11,223 nucleotides of DNA, from the NCBI GenBank assembly GCA_031267005.1, contig JAIRZX010000577.1, positions 1 to 11,223 of the forward strand. Reading direction: 5' to 3'. Of this stretch, positions 1 through 6,191 are shown in pieces. Positions within the stretch are counted from its first letter, which is position 1. Every line of letters begins with the position of its first letter. The notes beneath the pieces were generated by a model. That model did not search any database and was not told where the DNA came from. It saw only the letters and a program-made list of their open reading frames with translations. A program made the position numbers and the translations under genes. The DNA comes from Deltaproteobacteria bacterium (lineage in GTDB: Bacteria; Desulfobacterota; Desulfarculia; Adiutricales; Adiutricaceae).

Positions 1-130
1 TGCCAAGCGGAAGACTTTAAGCCCGCCTGCCGCGTTTCAGCGGGCTCGAACCGCGAGCCAGGCTTGTTGTGGCAGGTCGGGCGGCCTGATGCATGAAGCT
101 CGCCGCCCGCAAGCGTTGCAACTGGTTCAG

Positions 131-168
131 GGGCGTTGGGGGAAGGGGGGAGGGGGGAGGGGGGAGGG
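131..168 (+). repeat. G-rich tract, potential G-quadruplex
   Basis: Several runs of five or six G separated by single A or AA follow one another, with GGGGGGA repeated in tandem. The + strand therefore has at least four G-runs with very short loops, which meets the usual criterion for a G-quadruplex. No gene is adjacent, so the role is unknown; slipped-strand length variation is possible. Confidence 0.6.
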
Positions 169-780
169 CCGGCGGAGAGCGCCGGTAGTGCGGCCGCAGA
201 GCGGGGATGGTGCGGGAGGCGCTTTGCCGCGAGTGCGGCAGCGGGTTGGGGGGCCGTCGCGCGGGTTCTTGTCGCGGTGGCGGCTGCCGGCCGAGGAGCC
301 GTCAGGCAAAGGGCGGCGGGGAGGCCATTGCCGGTCGCGGCGTCTTCGGCCGGGGGGCTTTCCGTGCGGGCTGCTGCTGGTTTCCGCGCGGGGAGCTGCT
401 GGTTGACGATCCTTCATGCAAGGCGAAGCAAGCAGACCCGCTGCCGGTTGATAGGGGCCAAAGGCGATGCCTTGCGGGGAGAGCCGCTGCAGGAATGGGA
501 CTGGAGCTCAAGCGGCGCATGTAGGGGCAGGGCATCGGGAAAGCCCGCCATAATGCGCCGCAGTTCGCCGCGCGGGGGTTCCCGGCGCGGGTCCCAGCCT
601 AGCTCCGCCAAACACCGCCCCGCTCCGGACCCGTACCGGTCCCGCTGGCAAGGACACCGGACCCGCTTCGGACACGCTGGCAAGGACAGCTGAAGACGGC
701 CCCGGGCTTAATCAAGAGGGTGAGGAAGCGCAAAGCCGGAGGCGCTGGCTCCTCAAAGCAAATAAATTATAGGAAACGGG

Positions 781-799
781 AAGGATTTATGATATCCTT
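781..799. promoter_or_regulatory. Interrupted palindrome in an AT-rich island
   Basis: AAGGAT and ATCCTT flank a 7-base centre, giving the 19-base element AAGGATTTATGATATCCTT. It lies in an AT-rich island (about 755-850) inside GC-rich DNA, which suggests a promoter/operator region. The only thing downstream is a weak 41-codon frame at 837-962 preceded by a GGAG, so no gene can be assigned to it. Confidence 0.25.
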
Positions 800-1337
800 A
801 ACCAAGTAACACATAAAAGACGGAGTTTATGACTGAATGATCGAAAATAAAGCCCAGGGGGAGCTAAAGTCCAAAATTTACCGCCAATTCCCCAACATTC
901 GGCTGATATGGTCGGTCGACCCTCCAGGAAGAGGAAGCCATCTGTCTGGAAAATTGCCGTAAGACGTCACGAATTAGGGGGAACAGTCAGGAATTGCGTC
1001 AGCCTGCCCGCGTTCCCGCAGGCCTGCGGCGTTCCGAAGCCACGCGAGCCAGAAGGAATATCCACGAAAAGCGTTGTTTATGAGTCTGTTGGCGCAAGTT
1101 TTTATTGCTGGACTGAAAGAAACGGCGCGCCGCCGGGCGGGTTCCTCCGGTTCGGGCCTGGCGCCGTCAGAAACGGCGCGGGTCGAGGCGGGCGGCGCAA
1201 GATTGGATGGCGGCGTTGCCTTTCGAAGGACAAGCCGCCGAATGACAAGCCGCGAGGCGGAAGGGGGATGTCGCAATTTATGCGTTGCTCATGAAAAGGG
1301 CAGGTAATGAGTCTCTTGCAGGAGATTGCTGAAGGAG

Positions 1338-1371
1338 AAAGACGGAAAAATTTGCGGGTGCCGTCTTTTCT
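1338..1371 (+). terminator. Terminator-like hairpin
   Basis: AAAGACGG (1338-1345) pairs perfectly with CCGTCTTT (1361-1368) across a 15-base loop. The 3' arm ends in a short T-run (TTTT at 1366-1369), and the upstream arm is preceded by A residues. This resembles an intrinsic terminator reading rightwards, but the loop is long, the T-run is short, and no gene is recognised immediately upstream. Confidence 0.35.
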
Positions 1372-1736
1372 GAGAATTTTCAGGATCAGTGAAAGGGCAG
1401 GACTCCGCAAGCGCTTTACGCGTCGCCGCGCAGCCACGTGTGTTCCCGGGTCGGGGCATTGCCAAATATAGCGCTCCGGCGTGGTTTGGTGTGCCCGATG
1501 CCGTAACCTCAAAGGGTCAGCGTCCGCGCTCCCGCTCCGCGTAAAGCCGCGCAGTTTCGCGAACCCCAAGCGCTTGGCGGGAGCGGTCCCGGATATTTCC
1601 AGGGCTTGTCCTTTCCGGCGCCAGGAGCGCAGAAAGCCTGGAGCCGATGGCGTCCGCTGGATGCCGTTGCTTTCGCCCTCCGGCTGCTTTCGCCCGCATT
1701 CGGGATTTTTGTCCGGAGCCTTTTCCGCCCGGGGAC

Positions 1737-1766
1737 GGCCCCGGCCCCGGCCCCGGCCCCGGCCCC
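1737..1766. repeat. GGCCCC hexanucleotide tandem repeat (5 units)
   Basis: Five exact copies of GGCCCC run head to tail, with a sixth beginning GG at 1767. The complementary strand reads GGGGCC, a pattern that can form a G-quadruplex. The tract ends about 90 bases before the SCP2-type gene and about 30 bases before the AT-rich promoter-like stretch. A small hairpin (GCGGG, three-base loop, CCCGC) follows at about 1780-1792. Length variation by slippage is plausible. Confidence 0.85.
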
Positions 1767-1797
1767 GGTGGCGGCGGGCGCGGGAGTCCCGCCTCAC

Positions 1798-1809
1798 TGA
1801 TTATCATTT
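1798..1809. promoter_or_regulatory. Shared 12-base motif upstream of SCP2 gene (Fur-like core)
   Basis: TGATTATCATTT occurs here and again at 2676-2687, so each copy lies in the AT-rich sequence ahead of one of the two small genes. Read on the - strand it contains AATGATAATCA, which matches the core of the enterobacterial Fur consensus; over 19 positions I count 13 matches. The copy is about 50 bases upstream of the SCP2 start. Regulator identity is inference. Confidence 0.35.
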
Positions 1810-1859
1810 GATCTGAATTAGCAACATTAACAATTAATTCCTGACGGAAAGATGCCGAT

Positions 1860-2183
1860 ATGACATTAGACGAACTGTTTGAGAAGGTTAACGAGAAAGC
1901 CCGCGACTTCACCCCCGCAGAGCCTGCCCCCGACGCGAAGATTCTCCTCAACATAGAGGGGCCCGACCCGCGCCAGTGGCTGGCGTCCTTCGAAGGAGGC
2001 AAGGGCGCCCTCGCCGTCTACGCCGGCGAGGGACCGGACGCGACCGTGACCGTAGCGTCCGACACCCTGATAGCCATCGCCACCGGGAAGCTCAAGGCCG
2101 CGATGGCCTTCCTGACCGGAAAGGTGAAGATCGACGGCGACACGGATCTGGTCGGCGCCTTGGGCAAGCTGTGGCCCAAGTGA
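1860..2183 (+). CDS. SCP2 sterol-binding domain protein
   Basis: This 107-residue protein is a single stand-alone SCP2 (sterol carrier protein 2-like) domain. Members of the family form a mixed alpha/beta fold with a hydrophobic tunnel that binds lipids or acyl chains; in bacteria the ligand is usually unknown. The N-terminal helix (MTLDELFEKVNEKA) is followed by strands at about residues 26-33 and 47-66. The family signature is at about residues 61-104, with ATVTVASDTLIAIATGK followed by the helix and loop around AMAFLTGKVKIDGD and a closing helix (DLVGALGKL). There is no signal peptide or membrane segment, so it should be cytoplasmic. The start at 1860 is supported by GGAAAG at 1846-1851, eight bases upstream. 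It stands alone, with more than 600 bases to the next gene, and its link to the pilus genes is not evident. Confidence 0.87.
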   Translation: MTLDELFEKVNEKARDFTPAEPAPDAKILLNIEGPDPRQWLASFEGGKGALAVYAGEGPDATVTVASDTLIAIATGKLKAAMAFLTGKVKIDGDTDLVGALGKLWPK

Positions 2184-2333
2184 CGGAGCAAGCCGGCGCA
2201 ACCGAACGCCTGCGCTTGCCGCGCAAGCCCGGGCGCGGGATCGATCCAGCGGCCGCCGTTGCCGCTCGTCTTTCCACGCCCGGTCGCGCGTCAGATCGCC
2301 ATGAAGTTTCGCTCGAAAAATTACTCAGCTTCC

Positions 2334-2353
2334 GCTTCAGGAAAACCTGAAGC
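2334..2353. terminator. Hairpin downstream of SCP2 gene
   Basis: GCTTCAGG pairs perfectly with CCTGAAGC across an AAAA loop, and an outer CTTC/GAAG extends it. It lies about 150 bases after the SCP2 stop codon. There is no T-run on the + side, so it is either a rho-independent terminator lacking a tail, a 3'-end stabiliser, or a leftward terminator (the - strand has TTTTT about a dozen bases beyond). Confidence 0.35.
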
Positions 2354-2435
2354 AGCCGAAGTTACCCGCCATCGAAATCCGTGCGGGGCAAGGCTTGCGC
2401 GGATCCTCACGTGGTTTTCCGTAAAGCCGAGCGCA

Positions 2436-2496
2436 GCATACAGCGCTAGGCTCTCCTCGTCCGACTCTGGAATTTTTCTACGCAAACGCTGTATGC
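2436..2496. repeat. 10-bp inverted repeat, 41-base spacer
   Basis: GCATACAGCG (2436-2445) and its exact complement CGCTGTATGC (2487-2496) bracket 41 bases. Both arms sit in sequence that can also fold on itself (AGCGC/GCGCT around the left arm; GCTG/CAGC around the right arm). It could be a structured untranslated RNA or a relic of a small inverted-repeat element; nothing inside the loop is recognisable. Confidence 0.5.
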
Positions 2497-2675
2497 AGCT
2501 GGAATCTCACAGAAATTTCCGTTAGGCAGCCCCGTCGGGCTTGGCGGGGCCGGAAACAGATCAAGCGGCTCCTTTCCCGGGCGCGAGAGCCGAAGGGAAT
2601 TTACGGCATTTTTCCGTTCCAGATATAGGGCTATTACCCCAAGTTCCCCAAGAACGGGGTATAGATGAATAACAG

Positions 2676-2687
2676 TGATTATCATTT
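2676..2687. promoter_or_regulatory. Second copy of TGATTATCATTT motif (Fur-like core)
   Basis: This is identical to the element at 1798-1809. It lies directly upstream of the -35 hexamer of the regulator's candidate promoter, centred near position -50 relative to the inferred transcription start. That placement would suit an activator or upstream element rather than a classic blocking operator. Confidence 0.35.
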
Positions 2688-2698
2688 AGGGAAAATGC

Positions 2699-2726
2699 TT
2701 GACAAGGCTACACGAAAGCCGCTAAT
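2699..2726 (+). promoter_or_regulatory. Candidate sigma-70-type promoter for the regulator
   Basis: A perfect -35 hexamer TTGACA (2699-2704) is followed after 16 bases by GCTAAT (2721-2726), a 4/6 match to the -10 consensus. Transcription would start near 2733, leaving a leader of about 70 bases before the TTG start of the regulator. Confidence 0.45.
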
Positions 2727-2753
2727 TTGGTCCTTAACAGCATTAATGGAGAA

Positions 2754-2768
2754 AAGACTTGACGTCTT
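2754..2768. promoter_or_regulatory. Palindrome in the regulator's leader, possible operator
   Basis: AAGAC and GTCTT flank TTGAC, giving the 15-base inverted repeat AAGACTTGACGTCTT between the candidate promoter and the ribosome binding site. Small Cro/C1-type proteins commonly bind such sites to control their own genes, so autoregulation is a reasonable guess. It could equally be a short RNA hairpin. Confidence 0.3.
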
Positions 2769-2800
2769 GAAACCATTCCGATTAGAAAAGAGGTGTCGTT

Positions 2801-3001
2801 TTGGCTGAGAATTCCCTGAAGCTGCTGAGGGAGCAGCTACTCCTGAGCAAGGCGGAGCTGGCGCGCAAGGCCGGCGTGTCCCCTATGACGATCGACAGAA
2901 TTGAGAACGGCGAGAAGTGCCGCATGGAGACCAAGAGGAAGATCATCCTGGCCCTGGGCTACTCGCTGGAGGACAAGGACAAGATATTCGCCGATCTGTA
3001 G
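2801..3001 (+). CDS. Small Cro/C1-type (XRE) helix-turn-helix regulator
   Basis: This 66-residue DNA-binding protein consists of little more than one HTH_3/XRE domain. The first helix (SLKLLREQLLLS) leads into the helix-turn-helix at about residues 17-37, with the pattern KAELARKAGVS, then the recognition helix MTIDRIENG. A basic segment CRMETKRKIILALG at residues 40-53 forms the closing helices. The start is TTG at 2801, chosen because AAGAGGTG (2788-2795) sits five bases upstream and the protein begins naturally there. No sensor or dimerisation domain is present. From memory, very similar short XRE proteins with this C-terminal segment occur in Geobacter and relatives, which supports a Desulfobacterota origin. 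It lies upstream of pilM but is separated by 1.36 kb, so control of the pilus genes is only a hypothesis. Confidence 0.85.
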   Translation: MAENSLKLLREQLLLSKAELARKAGVSPMTIDRIENGEKCRMETKRKIILALGYSLEDKDKIFADL

Positions 3002-3028
3002 GGGCGCGCGGGCCGCGGCCTTTCCCCC

Positions 3029-3281
3029 TCATGCCGGAGGGAGGAGGGCGGCGGGCCGGGGCCGCACTTTCCTTCAAGCCAGGCGCGCCCCCCGGTCTCA
3101 TGCCGGAGGCGGGGGGGGGGCAGGGACTGAACGGGGAGGATGGCCCGAACCGGGCCGGGAGTTAACAGGCCGATTTCTGCCGGAACCGGGGCCCCATGCC
3201 GGGGGCGCCGGGGAAGGCGAGTTAACGGGCGCCTGACGCGCCCCGTGGGCTTCGAGGGCGCCGCCTCATGCCGGAGGCGGG
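3029..3281. repeat. Dispersed TCATGCCGGAGG repeat family (4 copies)
   Basis: TCATGCCGGAGG occurs at 3029-3040, 3098-3109 and 3266-3277; the last two extend to TCATGCCGGAGGCGGG. A variant CCATGCCGGGGGCG lies at 3194-3207. Spacing is irregular (69, 96 and 72 bases), so this is not a simple tandem array. The repeats begin about 30 bases after the regulator's stop codon. No coding explanation is evident. Confidence 0.6.
3111..3120. repeat. Ten-base G homopolymer
   Basis: An uninterrupted run of ten G follows directly on the second TCATGCCGGAGGC copy. Such runs are prone to slippage and would change length readily. It is not within a recognised gene and lies over 1.2 kb from pilM. Confidence 0.8.
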
Positions 3282-3828
3282 CTTGTCCCTTGCGGGCTAC
3301 CGGGGCCGGGCGCCAGGGCCGCGCTGGCCTGCGCGGCTCCCAGACCCGGGCGGAGCGCCCGAGCCCGCTCGCGCGACTGCGCACCCTTGCGCCGGCGCGG
3401 CCTTCGCGCCAAAAGCGCTCGGCCGCAGTCACCGGCGATAGGGAAAGAGCGGCACGGCGAAGCGCGGCATTTCCTGCGTCGGCGGGAGCGTCAGCGCCTA
3501 AGCCTCCTGAGGCTCTTCGTCCGTACGGCGGCCCGCACGCCGTCGGCCGGTCCGGCCTCCGGGGAGCGCGGGCTCCAGTTCCCGTCCCCCGCCCCGCCTC
3601 CCGGCTTCGGCCGCGATACGCCGGGGGAGTAGCGCAGGCCTCCGGCGGCATGCGCCTGTTTCCGAAGGCGGAGGCTGTCCGCGGCCGACCGTGCCTGTCC
3701 CGGTCGCTTAAGGGTTGCCCTGGGCCGTCCAGGTGGGGCCCATTCGGGGTGGTGCCGCGCCGGTGTCTATACCGCATCCGGCTCCGGGCCGGCACCTCCG
3801 GGCCCGAGCCGATTCCTTCGGGCCCGCT

Positions 3829-3854
3829 CCGCCCGAAGGCGGCGTTTCGGGCGG
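3829..3854. other. GC-rich stem-loop
   Basis: CCGCCCGAA pairs perfectly with TTCGGGCGG around an 8-base loop. There is no T-run on either side, so it is not a typical terminator. In DNA this GC-rich some hairpins are expected by chance. Confidence 0.35.
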
Positions 3855-4003
3855 GACCCGCCAGCTGCGGGCGGTCCGGGCATTGCGTTTACGGGACCGG
3901 GCGCTCCCTCGCGGGGCGGGGCCTGAAGCGCTCCGCGAGGCCGCGGGGCGTTCCCGAAGCCAGCGCCGACGGCCGCGTGTCCAGCCGGGAACTGGCCCGG
4001 AGC

Positions 4004-4032
4004 TTCACTTTATTAGAGAATTGTGCTATTAA
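4004..4032 (+). promoter_or_regulatory. Candidate promoter for the pil operon
   Basis: In an AT-rich island within GC-rich DNA, TTCACT (4004-4009, 4/6 match to -35) is followed after 17 bases by TATTAA (4027-4032, 4/6 match to -10). TGC immediately before it gives an extended -10 (TGn). A start near 4039 would produce a leader of about 320 bases before pilM. I see no sigma-54 type element near pilM. Confidence 0.4.
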
Positions 4033-4071
4033 ACAGCGGGGATCTGCCTTCGACTCGTTTATGCCCGGTTG

Positions 4072-4154
4072 CCTTCCAGGCGCCTCAGGCGAAAGGAAGG
4101 CGCGCTCCCCGCCCCCTCCTACTCTCCCCCCGCCAGGGCCGTTCCGGCCCTGGC
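4072..4154 (+). other. Two stem-loops in the inferred pilM leader
   Basis: The first is a compound hairpin: CCTTCC (4072-4077) pairs with GGAAGG (4095-4100) and encloses CGCCT/AGGCG (4081-4085/4087-4091). The second is a 10-bp perfect stem, GCCAGGGCCG (4132-4141) with CGGCCCTGGC (4145-4154), around a three-base loop. Neither has a T-run. Together they could make a structured 5' leader. I do not recognise a known riboswitch; in particular the conserved cores of c-di-GMP riboswitches are absent. Confidence 0.4.
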
Positions 4155-4357
4155 CCCTGTCTGATCCCGCCGGGCGCTCCCCCGCCGCCCGGCCCCCTCC
4201 GTCCTCGCCGGGCCGGCGTTCCCGCGGCCGGGCAAGCCTCCGTTCCAAGCCAGCGAGCCCCCGCTAGGGGCCCTCGGCGCGCTTAAACGCCATGATCGGA
4301 CGCCCCTGCGGGCCCCGGCCATCCCGGCGCCCTCCGAAGGAAAGGAAAGGCATCGCC

Positions 4358-5416
4358 ATGTCGGTCATAGGCTACGACATCGGGACCTTCGCCGCCAAGG
4401 CGGTCCTTCTGAACATAAAAGGAAAGGGGCCCGCCCGCCAGGTCAGCCTCGTCGGCCTGGGCATGTCCCAGATGCCTCCAGGCGTGATGTCCCAGTGGGA
4501 GGAGCAGCCCGTGCCCGCGAGGACGGCCATGAGCGCCGCCATGAAGTCGCTCCTCCGGCACTGCAAGCTCACCTCGGGCAAGTTCGCGGCGCTCTCCCTC
4601 TCCGGCGACACGATGATCATCAAGAAGATCACGATGCCCATCACTTCCCAGAAGGAGCTCCGCAAGTCCCTGGCGCTGGAGGCCGAGCAGTACATCCCCT
4701 ACCCCATAAACGAGGTCATCATAGACGGCCACATCCTGAGCACCGACGACCGCAACGGCCAGATGTCGGTCCTCCTGGTGGCCGCCCGCAAGGAGGTCGT
4801 CTACAATTACATACAGGCGATCGCCGTCACCAAGGTGCTGAAGCCGGCCGTCATCGACGTCGACGCGCTGGCCTTCTACAACGCCTTCGACTTCCAGAAC
4901 CCGGACTCCCGCGACAACGCGGTCCTGGTCGACATCGGGGCCTCCCTGATGCACACCACGCTCCTCTACGAGGGCTCCCCCCACACCATCAAGGAGGAGA
5001 ACATAGGCGGCCAGCGCATCACCGAGGATTTGGAGGACGCCTTCGAGATCGGCTCGGACGAGGCCGAGGCCGTGAAGCTGGGGGCCGTCGCGGCCCCCAA
5101 CCCCGCCGAGGCGTCCGAGGTGGTGGAGCGGATCGTGAGCAACTGGATGGCGGCCCTCGACAGGGCGCTTGAATCCGTTCGGGCGGAGATCCCCGAGTAC
5201 CGGCCGGCCAGGATACTCCTGGCGGGAGGGTCGGCGCTCTTGAACGGCCTGTCCGCCCAGTTCCAGAGCCACTTCGGCGTGCCGACCGAGATCTTCAACC
5301 CCTTCAAGGACGTGAAGTACAACGTCAAGAAGTTCGACCCGGCCTACATCGAATACATCGGGCCCCAGATGGCGGTGAGCTTCGGGCTGGCCATCAGGAA
5401 GGTTGAAACGATATGA
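4358..5416 (+). CDS. pilM: Type IV pilus assembly protein PilM
   Basis: PilM is an actin-like (FtsA-related) cytoplasmic protein that binds nucleotide and the N-terminal INLLP tail of PilN, coupling the inner-membrane complex to the pilus motor. The 352-residue length is typical. The N-terminal phosphate-binding loop is VIGYDIGTFAAKAVLL (residues 3-18), the characteristic ALEAEQYIPYPINEV segment is at 106-120, the second nucleotide-binding strand VLVDIGASLMHTTLL is at 189-203, and the adenosine motif ILLAGGSALLNGL is at 286-298. I chose the ATG at 4358 because GGAAAGG (4344-4350) lies seven bases upstream and the protein then begins directly at the first strand. An in-frame ATG at 4292 would add 22 Pro/Arg-rich residues with no ribosome binding site. 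The stop codon overlaps the pilN start (ATGA), indicating translational coupling. Confidence 0.96.
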   Translation: MSVIGYDIGTFAAKAVLLNIKGKGPARQVSLVGLGMSQMPPGVMSQWEEQPVPARTAMSAAMKSLLRHCKLTSGKFAALSLSGDTMIIKKITMPITSQKELRKSLALEAEQYIPYPINEVIIDGHILSTDDRNGQMSVLLVAARKEVVYNYIQAIAVTKVLKPAVIDVDALAFYNAFDFQNPDSRDNAVLVDIGASLMHTTLLYEGSPHTIKEENIGGQRITEDLEDAFEIGSDEAEAVKLGAVAAPNPAEASEVVERIVSNWMAALDRALESVRAEIPEYRPARILLAGGSALLNGLSAQFQSHFGVPTEIFNPFKDVKYNVKKFDPAYIEYIGPQMAVSFGLAIRKVETI

Positions 5417-6105
5417 TGATCAAGATCAATCTCCTCCCCATCGAGGCGTTCCGCCAGTCCGCGAGCGGCCAGCTTTCGGTCACCATATTCGCCTTCGTCA
5501 TGGTGGCCTTAGGCATCGCCCTGTTCCTTTTCAAGACCACCATGATGGACTCCAAGGTCAACGACCTGACGACCCAGCGCGACTCCCAGAACGTCGCGCT
5601 CGAGGCCTTGAAGAAGGATTCCGAGGAGGCCTTGAAGCAGACCACGGAGTTCACCACCCAGCTCATCCAGGCCGGCGCGATAGCCGAGCTGGAGGAGCGG
5701 AGGCGGGACCAGACCAGGCTGTTCAACTCCATCGCGGGCGAGGTGCTGAACCAGGCCTCATGGCTCACCTCCTTCGCCCACGACAAGGGGGTGGTGACCA
5801 TCCGGGGAATGGCCACCGACCACGAGGTGGTGGCGTCGTTTCTGGACAACCTCGAGAGATCGCCCATCCTGACCGACATCGACCTTATCAGGGCGGCGAG
5901 GGACACGACCATCAACAACGTGTCTCTGGTCACCTTCGAGATCAAGGGGGGCACGGTGTTCCCGGCCGCGTCCCTCATGGAGAACGGCCTGCCGGACGTC
6001 GATCTGCCGGGACGCGACGAGATAACCACGCTTGTGGCCTCCGCGGCGCCCAGCCTCGGCGAGACACTTGTCAGCAGCCGCGAAACGCAGGCCCCTTCGC
6101 TGTAG
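5413..6105 (+). CDS. pilN: Type IV pilus assembly protein PilN
   Basis: PilN is a bitopic inner-membrane protein that pairs with PilO and docks PilM. The 230-residue protein shows the PilM-binding motif INLLP at residues 5-9, one membrane segment at about 21-40 (LSVTIFAFVMVALGIALFLF) and a periplasmic coiled coil at about 45-103. A ferredoxin-like fold follows at about 113-197 (SWLTSFAHDKGVVTIRGMA, then DHEVVASFLDNLERSP). The last 30 or so residues form a polar tail that makes it somewhat longer than many PilN proteins. The start overlaps the pilM stop by four bases, and GGAAGG near 5397-5402 serves as ribosome binding site. A second ATG directly follows the first, so residue 2 could also be the start. 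Confidence 0.94.
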   Translation: MMIKINLLPIEAFRQSASGQLSVTIFAFVMVALGIALFLFKTTMMDSKVNDLTTQRDSQNVALEALKKDSEEALKQTTEFTTQLIQAGAIAELEERRRDQTRLFNSIAGEVLNQASWLTSFAHDKGVVTIRGMATDHEVVASFLDNLERSPILTDIDLIRAARDTTINNVSLVTFEIKGGTVFPAASLMENGLPDVDLPGRDEITTLVASAAPSLGETLVSSRETQAPSL

Positions 6106-6191
6106 CGCCCGGGCCGCCGGACGCCTCCCGCCCTCGGCGCGCCAGAGCGCCACGGGCCGGAACCACCTAAAAGCTCCACCCGGGGGTTAAA

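Larger units (their letters stand above)
1..1859. other. Long gene-poor region
   Basis: I see no convincing gene here. The longer open frames (for example 136-693 on + and 1102-1797 on -) translate to Gly/Arg/Pro/Ala-rich text without domains or ribosome binding sites, as expected from stop-poor GC-rich DNA. The stretch contains a 7-bp stem at 20-26/40-46, a G-rich tract at 131-168, a 14-base direct repeat (CGCTGGCAAGGACA at 643-656 and 675-688), an AT-rich island at about 755-850, a terminator-like hairpin near 1338-1371, and a GGCCCC repeat. It could hold a decayed gene, an unrecognised RNA, or the 3' flank of a gene lying to the left. Confidence 0.6.
2184..2800. other. Intergenic region between SCP2 gene and regulator
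   Basis: No gene is recognised. An 88-codon open frame at 2259-2525 has no ribosome binding site and no protein-like features. The region holds an 8-bp hairpin just after the SCP2 gene, a 10-bp inverted repeat at 2436-2496, a second copy of the TGATTATCATTT motif and a good promoter candidate for the regulator. Confidence 0.6.
3002..4357. other. 1.36 kb GC-rich spacer upstream of pilM
   Basis: I see no convincing gene. Long open frames exist on both strands (3140-4267 on +, 2959-3795 on -), but their translations are Arg/Pro/Gly/Ala-rich, without secondary-structure logic, motifs or ribosome binding sites. The left part has a family of TCATGCCGGAGG copies and a ten-G run. The middle has GC-rich hairpins such as 3829-3854. 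The right part holds an AT-rich promoter-like island and two strong hairpins ahead of pilM. A fully decayed gene or an unrecognised RNA remains possible. Confidence 0.6.

Noticed and set aside
1..60. T-arm-like sequence GGTTCGAGCCC on the - strand, suggesting a tRNA
   Set aside because: The sequence 5' to it on that strand cannot supply a pairing acceptor arm, and no D or anticodon arm can be placed.
136..693. A 185-codon open frame on the + strand
   Set aside because: Begins inside the G-rich tract, low-complexity Ala/Gly/Arg sequence, no ribosome binding site and no recognisable fold.
729..737. CGCAAAGCC, similar to a conserved core of c-di-GMP (GEMM) riboswitches
   Set aside because: The preceding hairpin with its tetraloop and the GGGCAAACC-type half of the motif are missing, so only a nine-base resemblance remains.
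1307..1471. A 54-codon frame starting MSLLQEIAEGERRKN
   Set aside because: It has a weak AGG three bases from the start, but it reads through the terminator-like hairpin and becomes Arg-rich; no family resemblance.
3111..3120. Ten-G run considered as a phase-variation switch for pil genes
   Set aside because: It is outside any recognised gene and more than 1.2 kb from pilM, beyond the candidate promoter, so there is no direct way for it to switch expression.
2959..3795. A 278-codon open frame on the - strand with repeated LRHE-like text
   Set aside because: The repeated residues only reflect the TCATGCCGGAGG DNA repeats read backwards. Composition is non-protein-like, and the frame runs into the end of the regulator gene.
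3140..4267. A 375-codon open frame on the + strand
   Set aside because: Arg/Pro/Gly/Ala-rich throughout, no ribosome binding site, no domain logic, and it runs across the AT-rich promoter-like island. Long frames are expected where stop codons are rare in GC-rich DNA.
4292..4357. Upstream in-frame ATG for pilM
   Set aside because: Would add 22 Pro/Arg-rich residues before the first strand of the fold and has no ribosome binding site; the ATG at 4358 has a good one.
4283..5272. A 329-codon open frame on the - strand
   Set aside because: Antisense shadow of pilM, whose actin-like motifs are clear on the + strand.
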